From Roseovarius salincola (GTDB lineage Bacteria > Pseudomonadota > Alphaproteobacteria > Rhodobacterales > Rhodobacteraceae): a stretch of DNA of 55,235 bases. Made by a program: the position numbers and the translations under genes. The notes beneath the pieces are model-generated. The model was not told the DNA's origin. It did no database searches and saw only the letters and a list, made by a program, of their open reading frames with translations. The stretch spans positions 1 through 55,235 of the forward strand of contig NZ_JAPTNL010000020.1 in the NCBI RefSeq assembly GCF_026891095.1. The letters run 5' to 3'. This document shows, piece after piece, positions 17,683-26,500 of this stretch; positions within the stretch are counted from its first letter, which is position 1; the number at the start of each line of letters is the position of its first letter.

Positions 17683-17948
17683 GGGCGAGGTATGCGCGAT
17701 ACGCTTGTTGGTAATATCCTCCATCGCGTTAATACTCGAATCCTCGCGCGTGTGGACCTTCAATGTGTAGCCGAACGCGCTCTCGTCCGATCCCATGATA
17801 GCAAAAGGCACAGCGTCTGCCAGGTTCACCGCGAATGGTGTAGGCCCGGTCGGGAAACCGGCGAAATGAAGGCGGTCCGAGCGCCGCGCTCGCATTCCTG
17901 AACCTGCGCCTTGCTGGCCATGCCGAGGATCAATGTTGTCGGTGTCAC
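17683..17948 (-). pseudogene. phnD: PhnD-like phosphonate-binding protein fragment
   Basis: A ribosome site AGGAGG precedes GTG 17948, which opens as TPTTLILGMASKAQVQE. Then, in another frame, HFAGFPTGPTPFAVNLADAV, FAIMGSDESAFGYTLKV and MEDITNKRIAHTSP match the central part of PhnD-type periplasmic binding proteins. The stretch between start and this block is too short, and similarity ends at about 17683, where PhnE-like sequence begins at once. This suggests a deletion that removed the rest of phnD, any phnC, and the start of phnE. The remnant lies divergent to the DeoR-family regulator. Confidence 0.75.
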
Positions 17949-18086
17949 AGCTTGCTCCTCCTGATGCCCCGGTTCTGCCGATCGACAGGACTTAGAGTGT
18001 GGAGCTTTCAACATTTCAGGCATTACAGCTGCACCATGAAATGGAGTTGTCATAAAACCGTGCCAGACTGCGCGCCGGAGAGTGTG

Positions 18087-18884
18087 ATGATCAACCCGGA
18101 CCACAAGCTGAACAAGACTGCCCGCCGCGAGCGCATCCTGCTGGAGTTGCGGCTCACGCCGCACCTGCGGACCAGTGATCTGGCCGAGCGCTTCGGCGTC
18201 ACCAGCGAGACGATTCGCCGTGACGTGACCGCGCTGGAAGGGGCAGGGCAGGTGAGCCGCGATTTTGGCGGCGTGACCGCCACAACGCCGGGCATGCGCC
18301 CGCAGGTGGAGACCCGGAACCGTTCGCATTTGAGCGAACGCGAACGGGTCGGACGGCTTGCTGCCAGTATGGTGCGACCAGACGATCTGGTTATGATCGA
18401 CGCGGGATCGACCACGCTCCAGTTCGCACGCACATTGGCGTTCTCAGAGACCCCTGTGAACGTGATCACAAACAGCGTGAATGTGGCCATCGTTCTTGGC
18501 CAGAGTCGTGCCGCGCATGTTCGGTTGTGTCCGGGCGATTTCATGGCCGCCGAGGCCGCGGTCGTGGGGCCGGAGACCATCGATTTCCTGCGCCGTTTTC
18601 ACGCCACTTACGCATTTGTCGGGATGTCGGGGATCAGCGAGCGCGGCTTCAGCGAGGCGGTGCCGGGTTTCGCCGGGATCAAGCGGGCGATGCTGGCGCA
18701 AAGCGAACATCTGGTTGTCATGGCCGACAGCCACAAGTTCGGACGCACCGACTCCGACCTGATCGCCGTGTTCGGACCGGACATGACAGTGATCAGCGGC
18801 GGTGCACCGGCCCAGGACCTGGCCGGGGCAATGGCGGCCGCGGGCTGTCTTTTGCGCATCGCCTCATCCTGCGCTAGCGGTTGA
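18087..18884 (+). CDS. DeoR-family transcriptional regulator
   Basis: Intact 265-aa regulator. The N-terminal winged helix-turn-helix is visible at about residues 12-60 (LRTSDLAERFGVTSETIRRD), followed by the sugar-phosphate-sensing domain with DAGSTTLQFARTL, VITNSVNVA and MADSHKFGRTDSD. The start at ATG 18087 is set by GGAGAG at 18077-18082; longer in-frame starts lack this. It is transcribed away from the broken phn-type genes and was probably their regulator, so it may now be an orphan or control something elsewhere. The 3' end overlaps the end of the convergent antiporter gene by 11 bases. Confidence 0.92.
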   Translation: MINPDHKLNKTARRERILLELRLTPHLRTSDLAERFGVTSETIRRDVTALEGAGQVSRDFGGVTATTPGMRPQVETRNRSHLSERERVGRLAASMVRPDDLVMIDAGSTTLQFARTLAFSETPVNVITNSVNVAIVLGQSRAAHVRLCPGDFMAAEAAVVGPETIDFLRRFHATYAFVGMSGISERGFSEAVPGFAGIKRAMLAQSEHLVVMADSHKFGRTDSDLIAVFGPDMTVISGGAPAQDLAGAMAAAGCLLRIASSCASG

Positions 18885-21390
18885 AATCGGAGGTCTCCGA
18901 GAGGCTCTGATCAAGAGTGATCCCGCGTTTCTCGGCGCTCTTGCGGACGGTTTCGCGCAGAATCGGACTGCGCTTCAGCAAACGGCGGAACCGGGTCTCA
19001 TCCAGCACCAGAAGCGTTGATGGAACGATCGCGCGCGCTTCGGTGCGGCGCGGCTTTTGCATGAGAACCCCAATCTGGCCGAACATCTCGCCGCGTCCTA
19101 GCCGCCATGTCTGACCGGCTGCCTGCAATTCCACTGCGCCCGAGGCGATGAAGAAGACCCGTCGCGACGGGCTGTCCTTGTGCAGTATATAGTCGCCAGC
19201 GTTTACATAGCGCGTCCTGAGAGCGCGCACGAGGCGTTTTCGCACCGGCGCATCAAGATCCTTGAAGAGCGGAAAGCGCTTGACGAGCTCGACACGCTGC
19301 AATGCCAGATCCAGCGGCGGACGGTCCTCGGCGGCGGCGCGGCGACGGGCGATGTCATGCATGAGTGCGGTATAAAGTTCGGACCCGATCAGCCCGTCTT
19401 CGCGGATCGCCGCGTATTCGCGTTCTTCCAGGCGCAAGGCGGTGCGGCGAATGAAACGGCGTTCAAGATCTTCGGCATAACCCGGATATTGCAGCCTCAA
19501 CCCCTCGAGCGCGGTCTCGACCATCTCGACCCGGCGCGCCAGCAACTCGTTGAGCAGTTCCGCCACGCGCCGACCGTGAATTCGCCGGATACGGCTGTCG
19601 ATGAACCCGCCAAGGTCCCGCAGGATCAGGCGCTGCGAGAGCAGAAGCTCGAAGCGGTCGGCCATCAAGCGGGCAAGCGGAAATGAGATGCCAAGCCGGT
19701 TATGAAGGAATACCGCCCAGCGAAAGCCGCGCCCGAAGCTGACCACACGGCGCGCCGCCTGCTGATAGCCGCTGCGCCCAGCCGAACGCGCGGATTCAAT
19801 CAGACGCCCGGCATCCGAGAGCACCTGTTCGGCCAGCCGCGCCGAAAGCGTTCGCTCACGCACCCGCGCCAGAATCGTGTCGCGCTCGGCTCCCGCCAGT
19901 GCGATCAGACCGAGGGTGATGCGATCGCGGTCAGCAACATCGGGATTATCCTCGGCGGTTTTCACGGCCCCTTCCAGCCGCTCGCCGAAACGCACCGCTT
20001 CGGCGCGCACGATATCGTGGTTCAGTTCATAATTCTCGGTGGTCTTGGCGACATCCTCGCGAACCGTCTGAAGGGCTACGGCGATGACCTGGCGCGACAG
20101 CGCCTTGTCGAGCGGCGACAGTTGATCCAGCCGAAGACGCCCGATCAGCCAACGCAGCGTCGTGCCCTGCACAATCAGGGTGAACAATGTGAAACCCGTG
20201 GCAAGGATGCCCACGACGCGTTTGATTTCGAGCGGGACACGGAAGCTTTCGGTGACCGCCAGTGCCAGTGCAAGCGTGACCGCGCCGCGCAAGCCGCCCC
20301 AGAGGATCGCGGTGCGGTAGCTGCGCTCGACCATGGGCGAAAGGCGCAGCATGGTCAGCATCGGCAGAAGCCCGAACAGTATGACTGCGCGCGCAGCGAT
20401 GGCGGCCAGAATGACTACACCGATCAGCAGGAAATCGTCAGCCCGGACACCCTCTAGAAGGCGCGGAATGAGCAGCGCGGCCAGAATAAAGATCAAGGCC
20501 CCCGCCCAATGCGCCAGAAGGCCCCAGACCTCGCGCATATTGGCCCAGGTCTGCGGCGGCAGACGCCCCGGCGCGGTGAGGTTCAACGTCATGCCCGCCA
20601 CGACCACCGCGATCACACCCGAGGCGCCGATGCTCTGTTCGGCGCCGATGAAGGCAAGATAGGGCAGCGCGACCGAAATCGAGATCTGCGCCAGTTCGTA
20701 CTCCGAGAACATCGACATGAGCCACACCGCGATACGCGCCATGAACCAGCCGACTAGCGCACCGCCCGCGATCAGGACCGGGAAGCGCGTGAAGGTGTCC
20801 CCGAGTGCCGGATCGGGAACGCCCAGCATCACAAAGCCCATAAACAGGCCGAACAGCGCGATGGCAGCCGCATCGTTGAGCAGGCTTTCGCCTTCGATGA
20901 TTCGTGCAAGTCGACGCGGTGCCGATATCGAACGGAAGATGCCCACCACGGCGGAGGGATCGGTTGTCGACACGATCGCCCCGATCAGAAGACATGCAGC
21001 CAAGGGCAGTGCGCTGACCCAATGCAGTGCGTATCCGACGCTCAGCGTTGCCACGATCACCGCGACCACCGCAAGCACGATGATTGGCACCCAGTCGTCC
21101 AGCATCCGCCGCAGGTTCATTCCAAGTGTCACTTGGAAAAGGAGCGTCGGCAGAAAAACATAGATGAACACGTTCGACCGGATCGGCAACTGCATGATCG
21201 CTTCGGCGACCGGGTCGAGCGCGTCGGTAAGATCCGTGCGCAGGAAGAAGATCGCGGACACGCCGATCAGGATTCCGATGACCGCAAGGATCACTCCGAA
21301 AGGCACGCGCAAGCGTGCGGCCAGCGGCTCGGCCATACCGATGACAACAAAAAGCGCCGCGAGTATTGTGAGGATCAGTACAATGTCCAT
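18874..21390 (-). CDS. Na+/H+ antiporter with C-terminal cyclic-nucleotide-binding domain
   Basis: 838-aa protein of the CPA1 (NhaP-like) family. The membrane half (about residues 1-410) contains STTDPSAVVGIF, the conserved EGESLLNDAAAIALFG and ILWGGLRGAVTLALALAV. A long hydrophilic region (about 415-700) is rich in Arg and helical. The C-terminus (about 710-815) reads as a cyclic-nucleotide-binding fold: FKDLDAPVRKRLVRAL, ILHKDSPSRRVFFIASGAVE, GEMFGQIGVLMQKPRRTEA. The combination resembles cyclic-nucleotide-gated exchangers, so ion exchange may respond to a cytoplasmic nucleotide. The gene stands alone, convergent with the DeoR gene. Confidence 0.9.
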   Translation of the reverse strand: MDIVLILTILAALFVVIGMAEPLAARLRVPFGVILAVIGILIGVSAIFFLRTDLTDALDPVAEAIMQLPIRSNVFIYVFLPTLLFQVTLGMNLRRMLDDWVPIIVLAVVAVIVATLSVGYALHWVSALPLAACLLIGAIVSTTDPSAVVGIFRSISAPRRLARIIEGESLLNDAAAIALFGLFMGFVMLGVPDPALGDTFTRFPVLIAGGALVGWFMARIAVWLMSMFSEYELAQISISVALPYLAFIGAEQSIGASGVIAVVVAGMTLNLTAPGRLPPQTWANMREVWGLLAHWAGALIFILAALLIPRLLEGVRADDFLLIGVVILAAIAARAVILFGLLPMLTMLRLSPMVERSYRTAILWGGLRGAVTLALALAVTESFRVPLEIKRVVGILATGFTLFTLIVQGTTLRWLIGRLRLDQLSPLDKALSRQVIAVALQTVREDVAKTTENYELNHDIVRAEAVRFGERLEGAVKTAEDNPDVADRDRITLGLIALAGAERDTILARVRERTLSARLAEQVLSDAGRLIESARSAGRSGYQQAARRVVSFGRGFRWAVFLHNRLGISFPLARLMADRFELLLSQRLILRDLGGFIDSRIRRIHGRRVAELLNELLARRVEMVETALEGLRLQYPGYAEDLERRFIRRTALRLEEREYAAIREDGLIGSELYTALMHDIARRRAAAEDRPPLDLALQRVELVKRFPLFKDLDAPVRKRLVRALRTRYVNAGDYILHKDSPSRRVFFIASGAVELQAAGQTWRLGRGEMFGQIGVLMQKPRRTEARAIVPSTLLVLDETRFRRLLKRSPILRETVRKSAEKRGITLDQSLSETSDFNR

Positions 21391-21602
21391 GGAACCGGAA
21401 TAAGCGAAAAGACGGGAAAAGAGAACGGCAAGCAGGGGGGAACACGGTTAGTGGCGTAAAGCGTGGTCGGGCCGATCACAACCTGAGCATCTTGGCCGGT
21501 ATCGGATCATGTTCTGAGCGAAAATGCCGATCCGGAAAGAGGGTGAAAGCGCGCAAGTGGTGCGAGGGGCTATATACCGTGGGCGGGCTTCAACGCGTCG
21601 GG

Positions 21603-22982
21603 TCAGGCGGTCGTGGGCACGGTTTCACCGATCAACTCGCCCGCATCAAGCAGCAGATCCTCGCGGAACTGGTTGGCGACAAGCTGCACGCCCACCGGCA
21701 GGCCCATGGCGGCGCCATTGGTCACGGTAAGGCCCGGCAGGCCGAGAAAGGGCAGGCCGATCTGCGGCATCTGAGCGGCGATGATCGCCTCGAAGTCCGC
21801 CTGGCTCGCGACATCGCGCAGATCGGCGAAGGGCAATTCACCCGAGACCGGGCACAGCATCACGGGATACTTGGACAGAAAATCACGCCATGCCCTTATC
21901 AGGCGGGAACGCGACTGCAACGTGTCCATGAGCATATTGATTTCGGCATCGGGTGTGATCGCCTGAAGATATTCATAGATCAGTTCTGCATCCTGATCTG
22001 CCTCGTCGCGCACTGCCTGCCCGGCGCCGCGGCGCATTTCCGACAGCCACATGATCAGCTGAAGTTCCATCGCTTCGCGCAAGGGGGGCGTGTCGCATTC
22101 GACAACCTCCCAGCCGGTAAGCGAAAGCCGCGTTGCGGCGGCGCGAAGGGCGTCCTTGACGGGCTCGGCCACGTTCATACCGTCGGGCGCAAGGCAAAGT
22201 GCGGCGCGCCGAGGCAGGGTGGGGCCATGCATCGGCGCATGCATGAACCAGGGGTCACGCAGGTCGGGTTGTGCCATCGCCTCCAGCGACAGGCGCAGAT
22301 CGGCGATCGAGCGGGCCAGTGGCCCGGACACCGCCATCAGCTGCGCGCCGATATGGCGATCAGGTCCAGTGGCATTAAAGGCGGGCACACGGCCCAGCGA
22401 GGGGCGTAGCCCGTGGATGCCGCAGGCATAGGCGGGGTAACGTATCGATCCGGCGATATCCGTGCCATGGGCGACTGGCCCCATACCCGCGGCGACAGCG
22501 GCGCTGGCGCCGCCCGAGGACCCGCCGGGCGTGATCCCGGGCACGCGGGGATTGGTAGTGTGGCCATGCAGCGTGTTGCGGGTGAACCAGCGTAGCGAAA
22601 AGGCGGGCGTGTTGGTGCGCCCGACAATCACCGCACCTGCCTTGCGCAAGTTGGACACCACGGGGCTGTCCTCCTGAGCGATCAGATTGCGCTGGATACG
22701 CAAACCGTTGGTGGTGGCAAACCCTTTCTGGTCGGTGTTGACCTTGATCGTCACCGGCACTCCGGCCATCGGGCCGGGGTCGAGCCCAAGTGAAAGCGCC
22801 CGGTCGATCGCATCGGCGCAGGCCAGGGCCTCGTCATCGCAGCGCGCGACAATGGCGTTGCAACCGGGATTGGCTTGGTCGATCCGGGAAAGCGTGCTTT
22901 CGATGATCTCGCGGGCGGAAATGTCGCGCTTGCGAACCAGGGTGGCCATCTCGGTGGCCGTCAAAGCCCAAAGGTCGCTCAT
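21603..22982 (-). CDS. Amidase (amidase signature family)
   Basis: 459-aa amidohydrolase with a Lys-Ser-Ser catalytic triad. The lysine is in GVPVTIKVN (about residue 82), the cis-serine in GTDIAGSIRYPA, and the nucleophile region is TPGGSSGGASAAVAAG. It cleaves amide bonds of an unidentified small molecule or peptide in the cytoplasm; no signal peptide is seen. Its ATG overlaps the stop of the fused ABC ATPase by four bases, so it is the last gene of the peptide-importer operon and probably processes the imported compound. A longer start at 23000 is rejected because of overlap and lack of need. Confidence 0.9.
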   Translation of the reverse strand: MSDLWALTATEMATLVRKRDISAREIIESTLSRIDQANPGCNAIVARCDDEALACADAIDRALSLGLDPGPMAGVPVTIKVNTDQKGFATTNGLRIQRNLIAQEDSPVVSNLRKAGAVIVGRTNTPAFSLRWFTRNTLHGHTTNPRVPGITPGGSSGGASAAVAAGMGPVAHGTDIAGSIRYPAYACGIHGLRPSLGRVPAFNATGPDRHIGAQLMAVSGPLARSIADLRLSLEAMAQPDLRDPWFMHAPMHGPTLPRRAALCLAPDGMNVAEPVKDALRAAATRLSLTGWEVVECDTPPLREAMELQLIMWLSEMRRGAGQAVRDEADQDAELIYEYLQAITPDAEINMLMDTLQSRSRLIRAWRDFLSKYPVMLCPVSGELPFADLRDVASQADFEAIIAAQMPQIGLPFLGLPGLTVTNGAAMGLPVGVQLVANQFREDLLLDAGELIGETVPTTA

Positions 22983-24589
22983 GCGGCGCCCTTTCGCCAA
23001 TCGGTACCGGGCACGGCAGCCAGCAGGTTGCGGGTATATTCAGCCTGCGGCGACAGGAACACATCCTGCACCGGCCCGATCTCGACCAGCTTGCCGTGCT
23101 GCATCACCGCCACGCGGTCGCACAGCTGGGCGGCGACGCGCATGTCGTGGGTGATGAACATCAGTGACAGGTGAAGGCGTTCCTGAAGATCGCGCAGAAG
23201 CGCCAGTACCTGCGCCTGGATCGACACATCAAGCGCCGATACCGCCTCGTCGGCGATGATCAGGTCGGGGTCCATCGCAAGTGCGCGTGCGATGCCGATG
23301 CGCTGGCGCTGGCCACCTGAGAATTCGTGCGGATAGCGATCCGCCGCGCCCGCGTCGAGCTCGACGATCTCGAGCAACTCACGGGCGCGGGCATGGGCCT
23401 TTTCGCGCGGCACGCCCTGCACGATTGGTCCTTCCGAGAGCGCGTGGAGGATCTTCTTGCGCGGATTGAGCGACGCATAGGGATCCTGAAAGATCATCTG
23501 GACGCGGCGGCGCGCGCTGCGCAACTGATCGGCGCTGAGCAAGTTCATGTCCTCACCGTCAAGGATCACCTCGCCGCTATCGGCTTCGACAAGCCGGACG
23601 ATGGCGCGCCCGACGGTGGATTTCCCGGAGCCGGATTCCCCGACGATCCCCAGAACCTCGCCCCGCGCAATGGTGAAAGAGACCCCGTCGATCGCAGTCA
23701 CGCTGCGCTTGGGTCTGAAGAAACCGCCCGATGTGACGAATGTCTTGCGCAGATTGCGCACCTCCAGGACAGGCGGGGCGGTGACCGGCTCGGGGGTGGG
23801 CACATGATCCGTCGGGATCGCCTGAAGCAGGGCCTTGGTATAGTCGTGCTGTGGCGCTTCCAACACCTCGTTGCTGCTTCCCTGTTCCACGATTTCGCCA
23901 TAGCGCATGACGATCACCCGGTCTGCGATCTCCGCTACAACGCCGAAGTCATGGGTGATGAACATCACGGCCATGCCATGGCGCTGCTGGATCGTCTTGA
24001 TCAGGTCGAGGATCTGCGCCTGCGTGGTCACGTCCAGGGCGGTTGTCGGCTCATCTGCGATCAGGATCGCGGGATCGAGCGCCAGCGCCATGGCGATCAT
24101 CGCGCGCTGACGCTGCCCGCCCGAGAGCTGGAAGGGATAGGCGCGGATGATCTTGTCTGGATCGGGCAGGCCCACTTCGCCGATAAGGGCCAGCGACTTT
24201 TCGCGCCGCTCGGTCGGCGTGTGGCGGTTATGTGCTTCGAAGACTTCGGCGATCTGGTCGCCGATCCGCATCAGGGGGTTCAGCGCGGTCATCGGCTCCT
24301 GGAAGATCATGCCGATCCGGTCGCCGCGCAGCTTGCGGCGTTCGGCATCGGGCAGGGCCATGATGTCGCGCCCCTCGAATTCGGCCTCGCCGCACGTCAC
24401 CTCGACCTGGTCGGGAAGCAGCCCCATAAGAGCATTGGCTGTCATCGACTTGCCCGAGCCGGATTCACCTACCACGCAGAGGATCTCAGCCGCGTTCAGA
24501 TCAAAGGTCACGTTTTGCACGGCATAGGCGCGGTCAGCCCCCGGTGGCAACGAAATCGCCAGATCGCGAATGGAAAGAACAGGTTTCAT
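22979..24589 (-). CDS. Oligopeptide-type ABC transporter, fused double ATPase
   Basis: 536-aa cytoplasmic protein with two complete nucleotide-binding domains, equal to DppD and DppF joined. Domain 1 shows GESGSGKSMTANALMG, LSGGQRQRAMIAMAL and ILIADEPTTALDV; domain 2 shows GESGSGKSTVGRAIVRL, FSGGQRQRIGIARALA and LIIADEAVSALDV. In the second Walker B the usual Pro is Ala. Fused ATPases like this also occur in glutathione (GsiA) and other peptide systems. It sits between the second permease (two-base gap) and the amidase (overlap). Confidence 0.93.
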   Translation of the reverse strand: MKPVLSIRDLAISLPPGADRAYAVQNVTFDLNAAEILCVVGESGSGKSMTANALMGLLPDQVEVTCGEAEFEGRDIMALPDAERRKLRGDRIGMIFQEPMTALNPLMRIGDQIAEVFEAHNRHTPTERREKSLALIGEVGLPDPDKIIRAYPFQLSGGQRQRAMIAMALALDPAILIADEPTTALDVTTQAQILDLIKTIQQRHGMAVMFITHDFGVVAEIADRVIVMRYGEIVEQGSSNEVLEAPQHDYTKALLQAIPTDHVPTPEPVTAPPVLEVRNLRKTFVTSGGFFRPKRSVTAIDGVSFTIARGEVLGIVGESGSGKSTVGRAIVRLVEADSGEVILDGEDMNLLSADQLRSARRRVQMIFQDPYASLNPRKKILHALSEGPIVQGVPREKAHARARELLEIVELDAGAADRYPHEFSGGQRQRIGIARALAMDPDLIIADEAVSALDVSIQAQVLALLRDLQERLHLSLMFITHDMRVAAQLCDRVAVMQHGKLVEIGPVQDVFLSPQAEYTRNLLAAVPGTDWRKGAA

Positions 24590-24591
24590 GC

Positions 24592-25431
24592 TCAGCGCCC
24601 CTTTCTGGCCAGACGCGGGTTCAGCGCGTCATTGAGGCCCTCGCCGATCAGGTTCAGCGCCAGCACCGTCAAAAGGATAGCTACACCGGGAATGAAACTC
24701 AGCCACCAGGCGCTGCGGATCACGGTGCGCGCGGCGCCGATCATGTATCCCCAGCTCATGATATTGGGATCACCGAGCCCCAGGAACGAAAGCGAGCTTT
24801 CCAGCAGGATCGCCGTTGCCACCATCAGAGACGCCATGACGATGATCGGTGACATCGCATTGGGCAGGATATGGCCAAACAGGATACGCGTGTTCGACAG
24901 CCCGGTAAGCCGCGCCGCATCGACGAACTCGCGTTTGCGCAGCGACAGCACCTCTGCGCGCACGAGGCGGGCGACGGGCGGCCAGCTGACAATGGCGATG
25001 GCGAGGGTAATGGTGGGCAGGGTCGGTTCCATAATCGCCACCAGCACGATGGCCAGCGCGAAATTGGGAATGGTCTGGAAAAACTCGGTGAAGCGCATCG
25101 CGCCATCATCCACAAGCCCGCCGTAAAAGCCCGCGAAAGCACCGAGAGGCACCCCGATCAGTAGCGCGACCATCGTAGAGACCAGCCCGACGATCAGCGA
25201 CACGCGCGCACCATGCACGAGCCCCGCAGCCACATCGCGCCCCAGCGTGTCTGTGCCAAGCGGGAAACCGTCCATCGTGAATGGCGGCAGGAACGGGCGC
25301 TGCACCATTTTCCATGGGCTGTCGGGGTAGATCAGCGGCGCGAAGATCGCGAGCAGAACGACCGTCAACAAGATGATCAGGCCGATCAGCCCGCCGCGGT
25401 TGCGTGAAAAACGTTTGAGGAAATCAATCAT
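24592..25431 (-). CDS. Peptide/nickel-type ABC transporter permease (DppC-like)
   Basis: 279-aa inner-membrane permease. The N-terminus FLKRFSRNRGGLIGLIIL is the DppC/OppC N-terminal signature region. The central binding-protein-dependent transport motif is seen as EFVDAARLTGLSNTRILFGHILPN, and the later block FLGLGDPNIMSWGYMIG is typical. It follows the DppB-like gene by 12 bases and precedes the ATPase gene by two. Confidence 0.93.
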   Translation of the reverse strand: MIDFLKRFSRNRGGLIGLIILLTVVLLAIFAPLIYPDSPWKMVQRPFLPPFTMDGFPLGTDTLGRDVAAGLVHGARVSLIVGLVSTMVALLIGVPLGAFAGFYGGLVDDGAMRFTEFFQTIPNFALAIVLVAIMEPTLPTITLAIAIVSWPPVARLVRAEVLSLRKREFVDAARLTGLSNTRILFGHILPNAMSPIIVMASLMVATAILLESSLSFLGLGDPNIMSWGYMIGAARTVIRSAWWLSFIPGVAILLTVLALNLIGEGLNDALNPRLARKGR

Positions 25432-25443
25432 CGGTCTGCCTCC

Positions 25444-26409
25444 TCATATCCGCGGGTCTATCAGCCGATAGGCGATATCGGTGATGATGTTGAAGACTAT
25501 GACCATCGCGGCGGACACGAGGAACACACCAAGAAGCGTGTTGTAATCGCGCGCCGTCAGGCTTTCGAACATGAGCCGCCCGATCCCCGGCCAGGCAAAG
25601 ACAGTTTCGGTCAGCACCGCGCCGCCCACCAGTTGTCCTGCCTGGAGGCCCGCGAGTGTCACCACGGGCAACAGCGCGTTGCGCAGGATGTGGCGGCGCC
25701 GGATCGTGCCTTCGGCCAGCCCCTTGGAGCGGGCCGTCTTGACGAAATCCATCTGGCTGACTTCAAGCACCGACGAGCGCGTCATGCGCAGATAGACCGC
25801 CATGAAGAACAGACCCAGCGTCAGCGCGGGCAGGAACAGGTGTCGAAGCCGGTCAAGCAGCAGATCGAAGCCGTTCAACCCCGCGCCCACGGTTCCATAG
25901 CCGAAAGCCGGGAACCAACCCAGATAAACCGAGAACAATACCACAGCCATCAGTGCCACCCAGAATAGGGGCGTTGCGTAGAACAGCAACGCCATCGAGG
26001 TGATCGCGGTGTCGCTCCACTTGCCTTGCCGCGCGGCAGCGGCCAGACCAAAGATGATGCCCAGAAGCAGCGACATGCCAAAGGCGGTCAGCGTCAGCAG
26101 CAGCGTCGCGGGCAAACGGTCGAGGATCAGGTCGAGAACCGGCATCTGCTGACGATAGGAATAGCCAAGATCCAGTTGCAGCACACCCGAGACGTAATGC
26201 CAGAATTGCACATAGAGCGGCTGATCCAGACCGAACTGTTCGCGAAGCTGCTGGAGGAACTGTTCATCCGCCGCGCCCGCTTCGCCGGCCATCACCATAG
26301 CCGGGTCGCCGGGTGCGGCATGGATCAGAAAGAAATTGAGGATGACGATCAACAACAGCGTGATCGCCGCTTTCGCGGCGCGCGCAAGGATCGCAACGGC
26401 AATGGTCAT
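25444..26409 (-). CDS. Peptide/nickel-type ABC transporter permease (DppB-like)
   Basis: 321-aa inner-membrane permease, first of the two. It opens with a helix AAITLLLIVILNFFLIHAAPGDP, the family's N-terminal signature, and has the typical DFVKTARSKGLAEGTIRRRH loop that contacts the ATPase. GAVLTETVFAWPGIGRLMFE near the end is a conserved DppB motif. The gene lies 91 bases behind the binding-protein gene, and that gap contains a strong stem-loop. Confidence 0.93.
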   Translation of the reverse strand: MTIAVAILARAAKAAITLLLIVILNFFLIHAAPGDPAMVMAGEAGAADEQFLQQLREQFGLDQPLYVQFWHYVSGVLQLDLGYSYRQQMPVLDLILDRLPATLLLTLTAFGMSLLLGIIFGLAAAARQGKWSDTAITSMALLFYATPLFWVALMAVVLFSVYLGWFPAFGYGTVGAGLNGFDLLLDRLRHLFLPALTLGLFFMAVYLRMTRSSVLEVSQMDFVKTARSKGLAEGTIRRRHILRNALLPVVTLAGLQAGQLVGGAVLTETVFAWPGIGRLMFESLTARDYNTLLGVFLVSAAMVIVFNIITDIAYRLIDPRI

Positions 26410-26454
26410 GATCTGGCCCCGGCCGGTTTGAAGATGTCAGGAAAAGCCCGGTAC

Positions 26455-26482
26455 ACCCGGCGGAGGACATGCCCCGCCGGGT
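26455..26482 (-). terminator. Intra-operon stem-loop between binding protein and DppB-like permease
   Basis: Perfect 9-base stem ACCCGGCGG / CCGCCGGGT with a 10-base loop, in the gap between the peptide-binding protein and the first permease. A CTTTT stretch follows some nine bases later on the minus strand. It probably limits read-through or protects the 5' segment of the mRNA, raising binding-protein levels. Confidence 0.6.
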
Positions 26483-26500
26483 CCCGTGTTTCGCTGTGTC

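Noticed and set aside
17952..18086. Upstream extension of the DeoR gene
   Set aside because: GGAGAG at 18077-18082 and the domain start point to ATG 18087; the extension has no homology to the family.
23327..25126. 599-codon open frame on the plus strand
   Set aside because: Antisense to the fused ATPase and DppC-like genes; composition typical of a reversed high-GC gene.
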